Part shown: positions 34,279 to 44,121 of the stretch, one piece after another | Layout: each line of letters begins with the position of its first letter | How positions within the stretch are numbered: the first letter of the stretch is position 1 | DNA from: UMGS1663 sp046964515 | Lineage (GTDB): Bacteria > Bacillota > Clostridia > TANB77 > CAG-508 | Reading direction: 5' to 3' | Assembly (NCBI GenBank): GCA_046964515.1 | Contig: JBKUYM010000007.1 | Location: 40,051 to 104,050, forward strand | Length of the DNA stretch: 64,000 nt | Program-made: the position numbers and the translations under genes | The notes under the pieces: generated by a model | What the model was told of the DNA's origin: nothing | Databases searched by the model: none | The model's input: only the letters and a program-made list of their open reading frames with translations

Positions 34279-35388
34279 ATGAAAAATCAGAAACTATTTT
34301 TTATCAGTTTTTTAATTGTTTGGGTGATACTCATCCTTGCTAACTTTTTTGGTCCTAAAATTGCATTTTCAGAACAAGAAAATCGATATCTTGCAAAACG
34401 CCCTTCTTTTCAATTAGAGAGTTTACTAAATGGGGAGTATGCAGAAAATTTAGATACCTATATTAATGATCATTTCATTTTTAGGAAGCAATGGTTAAAG
34501 ATAAAATCTAGTATGGAACTTCTGCTTGGTAAAAAAGAAAATAATCATGTTTATATAGGAAAAGAGGGTTATCTATTTGAAAAATTTATTTATACAAAGG
34601 AAAATGAAGAAAATTTAAAAAAGGCAGTTGCTATTATGGAACAATTAGCACAAGAAACGAATCTTCCAACTTATTTTATGTTTGTTCCTAATTCTATATT
34701 TGTAAATAGTGATAAATTGCCAGAACAGGTACAAATTGCCAACCAAGAAAAAATTATTGATAATGTATATCAGTCATGTAGAGAAGTTATTCCAGTAGAT
34801 GTTACACAAATCTTAAAAGCACATAAAGAAGAAAATTTATATTTTAAAACAGATCATCATATGACAAGTACAGGTGCTTATTATACTTATGCAGCCTTTT
34901 GTATAACTAAAAATCAAACGCCTAAATCCTTATTTTCTTTTAAACCAACACTTGTATCCAATGATTTTTTAGGTACTTTTGATTCAAAAGCACAAATTGC
35001 TAATCAGGAAAAGGATGAAATTTGGATTTACCAAAATCCTACTATAGTGGAAGGCTATTATGATGAAGAAAAATGGAACTCTATTTATAATGAGGCTTAT
35101 CTATCTAAAAAGGATCAATATAGTTATTTTTTAAATGGAAATCATGCTAAAGTTGTTCTAAAAACAAAAGTAAAAAATGGTCAAAAACTTTTAATCATTA
35201 AAGATTCTTATGCACATAATTTAGCTCAATTTTTATGTGATGATTATGAAGAAATTCATTTTATAGATCCACGTTATTATAAAGATTCGATTAGTTCTTA
35301 TGTAAAAGAAAACCAAATTACACAAATTTTATTTTTATATAATGTTGCTAATTTAGTAAAAGACATTGGCATTCGTAATGTTCGATAA
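34279..35388 (+). CDS. DHHW family protein (AlgX/AlgJ-like partner of the MBOAT enzyme)
   Basis: A 369-residue protein with one N-terminal helix and a large extracytoplasmic SGNH-like domain. It has the motif set YFKTDHHMTSTGAYYTYAAF (about residues 192-211; the DHH is catalytic in AlgJ/AlgX relatives) and a late LLIIKDSYAHNL block with the Ser-containing turn. It probably receives the acyl group from the MBOAT protein and passes it to a surface polysaccharide or teichoic acid. It lies 15 bases after the MBOAT gene, in the same operon. The ribosome binding site is AGAGGAAAGG. Confidence 0.85.
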   Translation: MKNQKLFFISFLIVWVILILANFFGPKIAFSEQENRYLAKRPSFQLESLLNGEYAENLDTYINDHFIFRKQWLKIKSSMELLLGKKENNHVYIGKEGYLFEKFIYTKENEENLKKAVAIMEQLAQETNLPTYFMFVPNSIFVNSDKLPEQVQIANQEKIIDNVYQSCREVIPVDVTQILKAHKEENLYFKTDHHMTSTGAYYTYAAFCITKNQTPKSLFSFKPTLVSNDFLGTFDSKAQIANQEKDEIWIYQNPTIVEGYYDEEKWNSIYNEAYLSKKDQYSYFLNGNHAKVVLKTKVKNGQKLLIIKDSYAHNLAQFLCDDYEEIHFIDPRYYKDSISSYVKENQITQILFLYNVANLVKDIGIRNVR

Positions 35389-35466
35389 TATAAAATACAT
35401 TTTGAAAAAGAAAAGAATTATAAAAAAAGAGATATAAAGAATACGAACATTTTTTTGTAAAAACTA

Positions 35467-35522
35467 TTGACAAAGAATAAATGTTCGTTTATAATAGCTT
35501 TAGTCGAACGAATTAATGTTCG
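35467..35522 (+). promoter_or_regulatory. SOS-controlled promoter of the LysM gene: consensus promoter with two LexA-type boxes
   Basis: TTGACA (35467-35472), a 17-base spacer and TATAAT (35490-35495) make a full promoter. A LexA-like box AGAATAAATGTTCG (35474-35487) fills the spacer, and a second, CGAATTAATGTTCG (35509-35522), sits at the start of the transcript. A half-site CGAACAT lies further up at 35444. Both fit the Firmicute SOS consensus CGAACN4GTTCG with a change in one arm. Confidence 0.85.
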
Positions 35523-35543
35523 TAAAACTAAGGAGGTATCACT

Positions 35544-35843
35544 ATGAAAATAGTAAATATAAAGAAGTTTTTTACAAGTATTCTTTTATTTTTCAGTCTT
35601 ATAATTGGTATTATTTTTCTAATTGGAAATGTTAGCTTTTCTCATCAGGACTTGATGCAAAAAGAAATTTTTATTACAAAAGGGGATACTTTATGGTCAA
35701 TTGCTAGGAGTCAACAAGAAGAAAATCCTTATTATAGTCAAATGGATATTCGAGATATTATTTATGAAATTAAACAACTAAATCAATTTGAAGGAAATCA
35801 TCACTTGGTTGAAGGTGAAAAATTAATCATTTACGCCAAATGA
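35544..35843 (+). CDS. LysM-domain membrane protein, YneA-like SOS cell-division inhibitor
   Basis: A 99-residue protein with a short cytoplasmic start, one helix (about residues 12-32) and a C-terminal LysM peptidoglycan-binding domain (KGDTLWSIARSQQEENPYY ... LVEGEKLIIYAK). This size and layout match YneA of Bacillus, which stops septation after DNA damage. The promoter carries two LexA-type boxes, which strongly supports an SOS role. lexA itself is not in the window. AAGGAGG precedes the ATG. It converges on a tyrosine recombinase gene with a shared terminator. Confidence 0.85.
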   Translation: MKIVNIKKFFTSILLFFSLIIGIIFLIGNVSFSHQDLMQKEIFITKGDTLWSIARSQQEENPYYSQMDIRDIIYEIKQLNQFEGNHHLVEGEKLIIYAK

Positions 35844-35852
35844 CAAAAAGAA

Positions 35853-35882
35853 AGGAGAAAGTAAAATAATAAACTTTCTCCT
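35853..35882. terminator. Shared hairpin between the LysM gene and the Xer gene
   Basis: AGGAGAAAGT (35853-35862) pairs perfectly with ACTTTCTCCT (35873-35882). It lies between two converging genes, overlaps the Xer stop codon and has T-rich flanks on the minus strand. Confidence 0.7.
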
Positions 35883-36861
35883 ATATATCTGCTAAAGGGT
35901 TTTTTTCCACAGCTTCTCTTACTTGCTGATTACTAACATGGGTATAGATTTCTGTAGTAGCAATACTTTCATGACCTAATAGTTCTTGTAAGGCTCTAAT
36001 ATCTACGTTTCCATATTGATACATTAGGGTAGCAGCAGTATGTCTTAACTTATGTGTAGAATATTTTTTAGTATCTAAACCAGCTTTACGCAATTCTTTG
36101 TCTACAGTATATTGTACAGTTCTATTACTAATTCGCTCTCGTCTTTCACTTAAAAATAAAGCATTTTTAGAGTCATAATGAATCCCTTCTGTAGGACGTA
36201 CTTTTAAATAGTCTTCGATTGCTTTCATACAAGCTTTATTTAAATAAATAACACGCTCTTTATTTCCTTTTCCAATAACATTTAATTTACATTCACTAAA
36301 ATCAATGTCTTTGATATTGATTCCTACTAGTTCTGATAAACGCATACCACAATTTAGAAATAAAGTGATAATAGCATAATCACGTTCTGTGTTACGATTA
36401 TCTTTATTTTCTTGTGCAGTACTATTTAAAAGTTTTTTACTATCTTCTAAGGAAAGATATTTAGGTATACGCTTATCTTGCTTTGGCGTTTCTAAATTTT
36501 GTGCAGGATTTATTTCAATTAAATTGGTTTTTTGTGCTAAATATTGAAAGAAAATACGAATAGTAGAAACTTTTCTAGCACGAGTTGCTGCCTTACTTCT
36601 ATTTTCGATTGTTAGATAAGCCAAAAAAGCATGTATATCTTCTAATGTAATTTGTTTTAAAGCAGAAGTAGGGAAGTCCTTAATAATAATATCCTCTAAA
36701 TTTGTCTTTTTCGTAAGAGATAAATGCATCTTCATAAATCTAAAGAACATAGCTAAATCATAATTATATTCTTTTATAGAATTAGGTGATTTATTTAAAA
36801 TGGTAATGGAATAGTCTAAAAAGGCATTTATAAATTCTGGATTTTCTTCACGTTTTATCAT
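35881..36861 (-). CDS. Tyrosine recombinase XerC/XerD-like
   Basis: A 326-residue site-specific recombinase. The N-terminal SAM-like core-binding domain (residues 1-110) is followed by the catalytic domain with all key residues: Arg in NCGMRLSELVG, Lys in IGKGNKERV, HKLRHTAATLMY (His and Arg), LGHESIATTEIYTHV (His and the Tyr nucleophile). It probably resolves chromosome dimers or acts in a similar housekeeping role; no prophage or integron surrounds it. It follows the acyl-CoA synthetase-like gene by only three bases, so they are co-transcribed. AAAGGAT precedes the ATG. Confidence 0.92.
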   Translation of the reverse strand: MIKREENPEFINAFLDYSITILNKSPNSIKEYNYDLAMFFRFMKMHLSLTKKTNLEDIIIKDFPTSALKQITLEDIHAFLAYLTIENRSKAATRARKVSTIRIFFQYLAQKTNLIEINPAQNLETPKQDKRIPKYLSLEDSKKLLNSTAQENKDNRNTERDYAIITLFLNCGMRLSELVGINIKDIDFSECKLNVIGKGNKERVIYLNKACMKAIEDYLKVRPTEGIHYDSKNALFLSERRERISNRTVQYTVDKELRKAGLDTKKYSTHKLRHTAATLMYQYGNVDIRALQELLGHESIATTEIYTHVSNQQVREAVEKNPLADI

Positions 36862-36864
36862 TTC

Positions 36865-38610
36865 TTATCCTTTCTCATTTTGTGTTAGATGGATTCTTTT
36901 TAATTCTTCTTCTCTTTTTACTTTTTGTGTGGTAGTCTTTATCATTGGTTCAGATGTTATTATAATAGATTGAATATGTTTAAAAGTTGGTAGCAATTTA
37001 TTGGTTTCTTTTATATCTTCCCAAATAATATTGTGATAGTTTTCAATTGTTTTTTCTTTATATAGTGATTCCATAATGTCTTTATTATAAACGATTTTAG
37101 CACTTAATAATCCGTTGTTTGTTTGTTCTGTATTAAGATAAACTAAGGATTCTTCAACATAAGGAAGTTTATTAATTAAAAATTCTATTTCTTGTGGATA
37201 TACGTTTTTTCCATTTTTTAATACAATAATATCATTTTTTCTACCAGTAATATATAAATATCCCTGTTTATCAAAATAGCCATAGTCACCAGTTTTAAAC
37301 CAACCTTCCACTAAAACATCTTTTGTTTTTTCTTCATTGTGATAGTAACCTAGCATAATATTAGGCCCTTTTGCATAAATTTCGCCGATACCATCTATAT
37401 CCAAATTTTCTATTTTTACTTCCACATTATCTAGAGGATAACCTACACTACCAGGTTTTTTTCTAGTTTCACTTTCAGCTGCAATAACAGGAGAAGTTTC
37501 TGTTAGCCCATAACCTTGAATTAACTGAATTCCAAAATTATTTAATCCAATAACCGTGTCTTTATCAATAGAAGCCCCTCCATAAAGTACAACGCGTAAT
37601 TTTCCTCCAAAATTATCTAAAATTTGTTTGAATACGGATTTTCGAATATCTATATGTACTTTTAATAATGTATTAGAAATCTTAGAAATAAGATGAATTA
37701 ATTTAGTTTTTCCTTGCTCATCTATGGTTTTTACAATTTTCTTATACATTGTTTCCATGACAAGGGGTACAGCAACAAAAACTGTAACGCCATATTCTTT
37801 TAAATTTTTTTGAATGTATTTTAAGCCATCACAAAAAGCTATGGTAACACCACAATATATACCATATAAGAAAGTAATACTACATTCAAAAGTATGATGG
37901 ATTGGTAAAAAGGAGAGTAGGGTATCTGTTGGGAATAATCGAAAATGTGTATAATAAGCACAAAAATTACTACATATATTATATTGCGATAACATGACTG
38001 CTTTGGGCATATTAGTAGTTCCAGAAGTAAATAACATGATAGACATCTCTTTTTCCTCTAATTTTACATTCTCATAAGCCAAACTACCATTTTCTAATTC
38101 TTCTTTTCCTTCTTGTAAAATATTATGGAAGTATTGTATATCTTTTAAAGTATTTTCTATTTCATCCATACAAATTAAAGTATGTAAAGCAGTCTGTGGA
38201 TTTTCTTTTAATTTCTGCATAATATCTGTATATTTTGCATCAAATACAACAGCTTCTGCTTCACTTCTTTCTATTAAAGAAGCAATTTCATTATCTGGCA
38301 ATGCTTTATCTAGAGGCACAATGACCATATTTCCACAAGTAACAGCTAAATAAGTAACACACCATTCATAACGATTGTTTCCAATAACGGCGATTCTTTT
38401 TCCTTGAAATCCTCGTGTAAGAAGTGAGGTGGCAAAAGATTTAATATCTTTTGTAAATTGTTGATAAGTTTTTTCTATATAAGTGATTTCCTTATCATTA
38501 TTTTTTCCTTTATAACGAAAAGCGATTTGATTAGTATAGCTATTAGCTATATGTTCCACTAATTGTCTATAATTAGTAATATTTTTCAAAAAAGATTGCT
38601 TATTTTTCAT
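36865..38610 (-). CDS. AMP-dependent synthetase/ligase (long-chain acyl-CoA synthetase-like)
   Basis: A 581-residue adenylate-forming enzyme that probably activates a fatty acid to acyl-AMP and then acyl-CoA or acyl-ACP. It has the P-loop-like LFTSGTTNMPKAVMLS (about residue 193), YGASIDKDTV, QGYGLTETSPVIAAES, GWFKTGDYGYFD and the hinge ITGRKNDIIVLKNGKNVYP with the C-terminal lysine region. There is no signal or membrane segment, though the family often binds membranes. AAGGAGG precedes the ATG at 38610. It is transcribed with the Xer gene; the pairing has no obvious functional sense. Confidence 0.92.
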   Translation of the reverse strand: MKNKQSFLKNITNYRQLVEHIANSYTNQIAFRYKGKNNDKEITYIEKTYQQFTKDIKSFATSLLTRGFQGKRIAVIGNNRYEWCVTYLAVTCGNMVIVPLDKALPDNEIASLIERSEAEAVVFDAKYTDIMQKLKENPQTALHTLICMDEIENTLKDIQYFHNILQEGKEELENGSLAYENVKLEEKEMSIMLFTSGTTNMPKAVMLSQYNICSNFCAYYTHFRLFPTDTLLSFLPIHHTFECSITFLYGIYCGVTIAFCDGLKYIQKNLKEYGVTVFVAVPLVMETMYKKIVKTIDEQGKTKLIHLISKISNTLLKVHIDIRKSVFKQILDNFGGKLRVVLYGGASIDKDTVIGLNNFGIQLIQGYGLTETSPVIAAESETRKKPGSVGYPLDNVEVKIENLDIDGIGEIYAKGPNIMLGYYHNEEKTKDVLVEGWFKTGDYGYFDKQGYLYITGRKNDIIVLKNGKNVYPQEIEFLINKLPYVEESLVYLNTEQTNNGLLSAKIVYNKDIMESLYKEKTIENYHNIIWEDIKETNKLLPTFKHIQSIIITSEPMIKTTTQKVKREEELKRIHLTQNEKG

Positions 38611-38826
38611 TTTTTTCCTCCTTATGGTATGTAAGAGAATCTATCTTTCCCATTTTTTTCTAAAGAATAGAAGATGAATTTTCCTTTCTGTATTGTATCA
38701 CAAAAGTAATTTTGCGACAATCTTTTGTGCAATGTATTTTGTAAAATAGCAAAATTGCTTTTTATAGAATAGAGTGCTATAATGACTATGGTTTATTTAA
38801 TATTAAAATAATAGGAGGAATATAAA

Positions 38827-39483
38827 ATGAGCGTAGAAAATGAAAAAACTCTTGAAGTATATGAAAAAAAGGCTAAAGTATATTTGCAAAGTAGTATTGA
38901 ACATGACAATCTTGATCCAGAAAAAGCAAAGCACAAGCGTGAGAAATTAGAAAAATTTATTAAAACCACTATGGGAACATTACCTACAGGTTCAAAAATT
39001 TTTGAAATTGGTTCTGCAGATGGCATAAATGCAAAATATATTAAAGAATTAGGATATGATTTGACCGCTAGTGACATATCAGCGGATTTTATTAACGTAA
39101 TAAAATCTAAAGGTTTAAAAACAATTAAGTTTAACGTATTGGAAGATGAATTTGATGGAACGTATTCTGCAGTTTTTTGTTGGAGAGTATTTGTTCATTT
39201 TACTACCAAAGATGCATTAGAAGTATTAAAAAAAGTTTATGATATACTTGAAAAAGGAGGACTATTTATTTTTAATGCCATGAATCGTGAAAATAGAAAC
39301 ATTGATGAAGAGTGGGTTGATTTTGCTAATGAATATCATATGGGCGCTGAACGTTATTATAAATACTTTAGTGAAGAAGATTTAAATGAAATTATTACTA
39401 AAATCGGATATCAGATTTATTCTTTTCATAAAGAAGGTGGGAAAAATAACGATAAATGGTTGGTATACGTTCTAAAAAAATAA
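38827..39483 (+). CDS. SAM-dependent methyltransferase
   Basis: A 218-residue class I methyltransferase. It has an N-terminal helical part (residues 1-50), then motif I KIFEIGSADGINAKY (about residues 58-72), the acidic end of the second strand LTASDIS, and the post-motif strand AVFCWRVFVHFTTKDALEVL, with the later GGLFIFNAMNRENR. The substrate cannot be told. It stands alone with AGGAGG before the ATG and a terminator after it. Confidence 0.88.
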   Translation: MSVENEKTLEVYEKKAKVYLQSSIEHDNLDPEKAKHKREKLEKFIKTTMGTLPTGSKIFEIGSADGINAKYIKELGYDLTASDISADFINVIKSKGLKTIKFNVLEDEFDGTYSAVFCWRVFVHFTTKDALEVLKKVYDILEKGGLFIFNAMNRENRNIDEEWVDFANEYHMGAERYYKYFSEEDLNEIITKIGYQIYSFHKEGGKNNDKWLVYVLKK

Positions 39484-39551
39484 TTTTATTTAAAAGGATA
39501 TAACATCTATCTATTATAATGTACCGTGGGGAAGTAGTTCTCTTAAAAAAT

Positions 39552-39608
39552 AAAATCAAATATGTAAGTCATAATTTTTTTGGCAAGCATATTTGATTTT
39601 TCTTTTTT
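39552..39608. terminator. Terminator between the methyltransferase and CDF genes
   Basis: AAAATCAAATATG (39552-39564) pairs with CATATTTGATTTT (39588-39600), with a long loop and T-runs on the plus strand. It serves the methyltransferase and may also serve the converging CDF gene. Confidence 0.8.
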
Positions 39609-39612
39609 AGTG

Positions 39613-40533
39613 TTAAACTTTAATTTTATTTTCCGAGGGATTTACATGAATCATAACATGTTTAATATTCGGAAACCTATTTTCTAGATTGTCATGTATC
39701 TTTTCAGAAATTGCATGACTTTCCCATAATGATTTATCACCATCCATTTCAATTTCTAAATCGATATATACTTTATTACCAAACATTCGTGAGCGTAAAA
39801 TATCAATCTTTATGATATCTGGCTGATTTTCGATAAATTTATACAATTCTGCCTCATAGCCTTTATCACAGGCAGTATCTATCATTTTTGAAAAAGCATC
39901 TTTTAGAATGTCATAAGAGACTTTTAGAATAAAAAGACATATAACTATGCTAGCCATACTATCCAATATTAGAAAGCCTAACATTGCACCACCAACGCCA
40001 ATTAACGAACCTATAGAGGATAATGCATCAGAACGGTGATGCCATGCATCTGCCATAAAGGCAGCAGAGTTAATCTTTTTTGCATAATATCTAGTATACC
40101 AGTACATAGATTCTTTTCCCAGAATAGATACCACTGCTGCAATCAGAGCTATTGCGTTCGGAATAGCTATCGTTTTATAATCTCCTGTAAGAATACTTTT
40201 AATTCCAGTTGTACCAATTCCCAAACCTGTCATCAAAAGTATGAATCCTAATATCAGAGAAGCCACACATTCCATCCTATCATGTCCATATGGATGAGAC
40301 TCATCAGCTTCTTTTTTGGAAATTTTAACTCCAAAATAAGCAATCACTGTAGTTAAAACATCAGAAAAAGAGTGAATAGCATCAGAAATCATTGCACCAG
40401 AGTGTCCAAATACTCCTGCAAAAATTTTAAAGCCAGAGAGCAAAATATTTCCAATAATGCTTACGATAGATAACTTATGGATAATTTGTGCTTCTTTATT
40501 TATATTGACATAATTTTCTTTTTCGTTTGTCAT
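39613..40533 (-). CDS. Cation diffusion facilitator family transporter
   Basis: A proton-coupled exporter of divalent metals such as zinc, manganese or iron. About 306 residues with six hydrophobic segments, the metal-site motifs SDAIHSFSDVL in TM2 (Asp and Asp) and DAWHHRSDAL in TM5 (His and Asp), and a C-terminal cytosolic domain with YIDLEIEMDG and KHVMIHVNP. The HxxxD/DxxxD pattern is as in zinc and manganese exporters. TTGGAGG fixes the ATG at 40533; the frame is open 14 codons earlier. No metal-sensing regulator is adjacent. Confidence 0.93.
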   Translation of the reverse strand: MTNEKENYVNINKEAQIIHKLSIVSIIGNILLSGFKIFAGVFGHSGAMISDAIHSFSDVLTTVIAYFGVKISKKEADESHPYGHDRMECVASLILGFILLMTGLGIGTTGIKSILTGDYKTIAIPNAIALIAAVVSILGKESMYWYTRYYAKKINSAAFMADAWHHRSDALSSIGSLIGVGGAMLGFLILDSMASIVICLFILKVSYDILKDAFSKMIDTACDKGYEAELYKFIENQPDIIKIDILRSRMFGNKVYIDLEIEMDGDKSLWESHAISEKIHDNLENRFPNIKHVMIHVNPSENKIKV

Positions 40534-41167
40534 AAAAGAACCTCCAATAGATACATAGAACTGTCCAAGATACAAAATAAAAAAGAGCTTTACTATATAT
40601 TTATATATATATTCTATTATTAAAGAAGATGTGAATTCCTTTAAAGAAAACGAAAGAGAAAATATAACGTTGATGTTCTAAAATACAAATTTAGTAGGGA
40701 ATAGGGGGTATAGAGAAAATCTAAAATATATAAGTAGAAAAGCATCTAATTGATTTTATATAAAGTTACAAGTAATTATAGAGATAAAAACGAAATTTGA
40801 ATTTTATAAGATATGTATATTTTTCAAACCGAACATTTGCATAAAATAAATTCTATAAACTTATATTAACTTATAATTTATTAGACTTAAAAATCAATTT
40901 TGAGATTCTTTAATACTAAGTCTATAAAATTATATTACTAACGTATAATCTTAAATTTATTAAAGTTATCTAATCAGAATTTAAGATTTGCAAAATATAT
41001 TTCATCAAATTTGTAAAATTATATGGAACATTTAAACTATTGAAAATACTAAAGAAATGCAAAAATGGTGACGCACGAGAATCGTTTTTAAGGCGTTTTT
41101 ATTTTAAAGACATATAGTTTGTTGTCTAAAAATAAGGCATTTTAAAGACAAGGCATGAAAATTGTTT
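40534..41167. other. AT-rich intergenic region with degenerate direct repeats
   Basis: I see no convincing gene here. Two imperfect direct repeats are visible: a TCTATAAACTTATATTAACT-type block near 40852 and again near 40921, and a GTTTTTAAGGCG/GTTTTTAAGAGG block near 41084 and 41163. The region looks like decayed or non-coding sequence. No ribosome binding site with an adequate open frame is found. Confidence 0.4.
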
Positions 41168-41398
41168 TTAAGAGGACTTTTTATAAAAAAGGTATAACTT
41201 AATAAATAAAAATGGAATAAAGAATAAATTGGTTAAAATCGAATTTAAGATGTTTAAATAAAGTGATAATATAATTAGTATAAAAATAAATAATGAGAAG
41301 AATCCAACATAGGCATTTAAAAATATGCTAGTTATAGAGGAATACCAGGTAGTACCAGAAACAGTTACTATATATTTTACTCCTATTCCTTTTTGCAC
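41168..41398 (-). other. Hydrophobic open frame, possibly a membrane-protein remnant
   Basis: An open frame of 76 codons encoding two strongly hydrophobic segments (NAYVGFFSLFIFILIILSL and ILTNLFFIPFLFIKLYLFY). It has no clear ribosome binding site and only a GTG-type start, and it lies in a decayed-looking region. It might be the end of a lost membrane-protein gene. I do not count it as a confirmed gene. Confidence 0.25.
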
Positions 41399-41470
41399 AA
41401 AAGTTTCATTTTGTGCAATGTTATATTTTACAAATAATGCCTATATGATATTCCCTATCTATAAATTTAA

Positions 41471-41504
41471 AAGGAGAGCCATACTATTTTTGTATTTGCT
41501 CTCC
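41471..41504 (-). terminator. Terminator of the MacB-like ABC operon
   Basis: AAGGAGAGC pairs with GCTCTCCCTT across a loop of about 18 bases. On the minus strand it ends CTCCTTTTAAATTT. Confidence 0.8.
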
Positions 41505-41524
41505 CTTCTCTACTTTAAACAATT

Positions 41525-44107
41525 TTATATGTTTTCTTGTCTAATTGTCTCTATTATATTTTGTTTTTCCACTTTTTTTATAGCATATCGCATTGTGATA
41601 AAAATAATACAAAAAACAAAAAATATACAAATTAAAATTTCTTTTATAGGAAATATATAATCTGTTAAATAAATACTTCCCAATATTTTATAAATGAAAT
41701 AAGATAATAAGACCCCTACTGGTATACCAAATAACAAGGCTTTTGTTGCGTAAAGAATACTTTCATATCGAATCATTTTTCTAAATTCTTTATCCTTCAT
41801 CCCTATTGACTTTAAAATAGCAAATTCTTTACTTCTAAGCATCATATTGGTAGTAATCGTATTAAATATATTTGTAATCCCTATCAAAGATATTACAATA
41901 ATAAATCCATATAGGAAAATAGAAATAATTAAAACCATACTATTGTTTTCATTTTGTTTTTCTTCATAATTATAAATAATTGGTTCTTCTATATCATCTA
42001 TCTTTTTAATTTGTTCTTCTGTCTTCATGGAGTCTTCACTATTTAAGTAAATGCCATCTAGTCGATAGCTATCTTTTTGAATCATCTCATCAGAAACAAT
42101 TATTGTTGCTATTTCACTTTGCATAGGAATATACATTGGTAACTTACTTGTAATTGTAGCAATAGAAATATGTCTATCTTCTAGTTGGTTATTTTCTAAA
42201 TAAACTTGATATTCTAACACATCTGATTTTTCTAAATTCAATGCTCTATATTCAATTCTTTTCCTCTCTCCTTCTACTTCCTGAACACTAATTTGTTTAT
42301 CCACCAGGATGCCTTTTGACTTTACTTGTTCAAGGTTTAACCCCAATTCTCTTACAAATTCTTCATAAGCTTGTTTGCCAACTGCTATGAGAGCAATATC
42401 CACTTTTGGACTTTCTTCATCCAAATAATAATTATATTGTTTTGTATCTTCTGATAGATATTCTTTTGAAATAGTAGCAAATTGATTCTTTACAATTGCA
42501 AACTCCTTAACCGTTTCTAGTTGACCTATATGGTTATAGTAAGTTAATTGCTCGTCTAGTTCTTTTTGAGTACTACTTAGGCGAACTCTAATATTGTAAT
42601 CCATTTCCTGATATTCTAATTGTGTTAGTTTAAAACCATAAGTAATGATAGAACTAATAGAGATAAATAATACAACACTTAAAAAAATCGAGAAAATAGT
42701 TGTTCTATATTTTTTACGACTTCTTTTTAGATTCTTACTAGCAATTTCTCCTTCTATGCCTAATAATTTTTGGGTTAACTTCCAAGTATGTAATCTTTTG
42801 TAATTCACTTTAATCTGACTATTTTCTCTAATTGCTTCCATAGGTGAAATTTTCGATACTTTTTTAGCTGGTGTTAAAGCAGAAAGTAATACCGTAATAA
42901 TAGAAACTACAATTGTAACAAAAATAGCTAACCATGATATAGAGACATTAAGTTCAAAATAGTCAAATAAATGTGCTGACTGTATGAGTGGATTAACAAT
43001 CATTAATGTAATGGTAATTGCTAAAATTCCTGTAATAACACCAATTGGAATAGAAATACTTGCTAACAAAATTGCCTCAAATAGCACATTTCTTTTGATT
43101 TGTTTTGAAGTAGCGCCTATACTTGCTAACATACCATATTCTTTTAATCTTTCAGCTATTGATATAGCAAAACTATTACGAATAACAAAAATAGAAGTAA
43201 TAACAATAATACCAATAACTACACCGGCAATAACATATAATACTATATTAGTACGATCTTGTTTCATAACTCCCTCAAATCGCAATAATTCACTATTAAC
43301 ACCAATGGATTGGTCCTCTCTTATCGTATTTTCTATTTCTTGATATTGTTTATATGCTTGAGAAGGATCTTTTAAAAGTAATGCTGTTTCCATATTTTTT
43401 TCTGTATGCATATTCTCCAATTTTGTATAAACCATATAGCCTGGTGCAGAATAAGGTTCTAAATTAGATCTATGCATAATACCAACAATCTTATAATTTT
43501 GTCTATCTTCTATTTCTAAATGTTCCAAAGAAATGTCTTCTTCTACTTTTGTTATGCGAATTCTATCTTCTATATCTTCTTTTGTCTCATAAGGATTTTT
43601 TTGTCCCAATCGTTCGTTATCTTTATATCGATTTCCTATTTCTAAAGATATAACATCCCCCACCTTAAGAGAAACACCACCATTTGTTTTTATATGTTCT
43701 GGTATAATCATTTCTCTTTCATTTTCTGGTAATCGTCCTTCTAATAATATAATTCCCATATTCTCTAGATAGTTTTTATCAGCTGCTTGTATATATAAAT
43801 AAGGTTTATTTACATTCTTACATCCCTCCAACTTTGCATATCCTATCTCTTGCGCATACATAAATTTATCAATTTTAGAAGCAGAAATATTTTCTTCTAA
43901 TTCTTCTCTTGTAAAATTAGAAAGTAGTATATGAAAATTACCCTCTACTGTTTTAGCACGACTAACTAACGCATTTTGAAAGCTAGATACAAAAGTAGTA
44001 ATTGCACAAATTAATGCAACAGATAGCACAATTCCTAATATGGTTACAATCGTTCGTTTTTTATTTAACTTTAAATTTTTTAGGGTAAGTTCGTTTAAAA
44101 TTTTCAT
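41525..44107 (-). CDS. FtsX-like ABC transporter permease (MacB/BceB-type)
   Basis: An 860-residue membrane protein with the classic double-FtsX layout: helix 1 at about 17-38, an extracytoplasmic domain of about 220 residues, three helices (about 280-410, with YGMLASIGATSKQIKRNVL), a linker with KISPMEAIRENSQ, a second single helix near residue 465, a second outer domain, and a last set of three helices with EFAILKSIGMKDKEFRKMIR. Such permeases export peptides or lipoproteins or sense antibiotics by mechanotransmission. It follows its ATPase by 14 bases. No two-component system is adjacent, which is unusual for BceAB-type modules. Confidence 0.9.
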   Translation of the reverse strand: MKILNELTLKNLKLNKKRTIVTILGIVLSVALICAITTFVSSFQNALVSRAKTVEGNFHILLSNFTREELEENISASKIDKFMYAQEIGYAKLEGCKNVNKPYLYIQAADKNYLENMGIILLEGRLPENEREMIIPEHIKTNGGVSLKVGDVISLEIGNRYKDNERLGQKNPYETKEDIEDRIRITKVEEDISLEHLEIEDRQNYKIVGIMHRSNLEPYSAPGYMVYTKLENMHTEKNMETALLLKDPSQAYKQYQEIENTIREDQSIGVNSELLRFEGVMKQDRTNIVLYVIAGVVIGIIVITSIFVIRNSFAISIAERLKEYGMLASIGATSKQIKRNVLFEAILLASISIPIGVITGILAITITLMIVNPLIQSAHLFDYFELNVSISWLAIFVTIVVSIITVLLSALTPAKKVSKISPMEAIRENSQIKVNYKRLHTWKLTQKLLGIEGEIASKNLKRSRKKYRTTIFSIFLSVVLFISISSIITYGFKLTQLEYQEMDYNIRVRLSSTQKELDEQLTYYNHIGQLETVKEFAIVKNQFATISKEYLSEDTKQYNYYLDEESPKVDIALIAVGKQAYEEFVRELGLNLEQVKSKGILVDKQISVQEVEGERKRIEYRALNLEKSDVLEYQVYLENNQLEDRHISIATITSKLPMYIPMQSEIATIIVSDEMIQKDSYRLDGIYLNSEDSMKTEEQIKKIDDIEEPIIYNYEEKQNENNSMVLIISIFLYGFIIVISLIGITNIFNTITTNMMLRSKEFAILKSIGMKDKEFRKMIRYESILYATKALLFGIPVGVLLSYFIYKILGSIYLTDYIFPIKEILICIFFVFCIIFITMRYAIKKVEKQNIIETIRQENI

Positions 44108-44121
44108 ATTGTCCTATCCCC

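Noticed and set aside
35881..36861. Xer-like recombinase as a prophage or integron integrase
   Set aside because: No attachment repeats, phage genes or cassette array lie around it, and it is co-transcribed with a housekeeping-like acyl-CoA synthetase gene.
41325..41660. Open frame on the plus strand overlapping the end of the FtsX-like permease gene
   Set aside because: It is mostly the complement of the permease 3' end and terminator, without a ribosome binding site.
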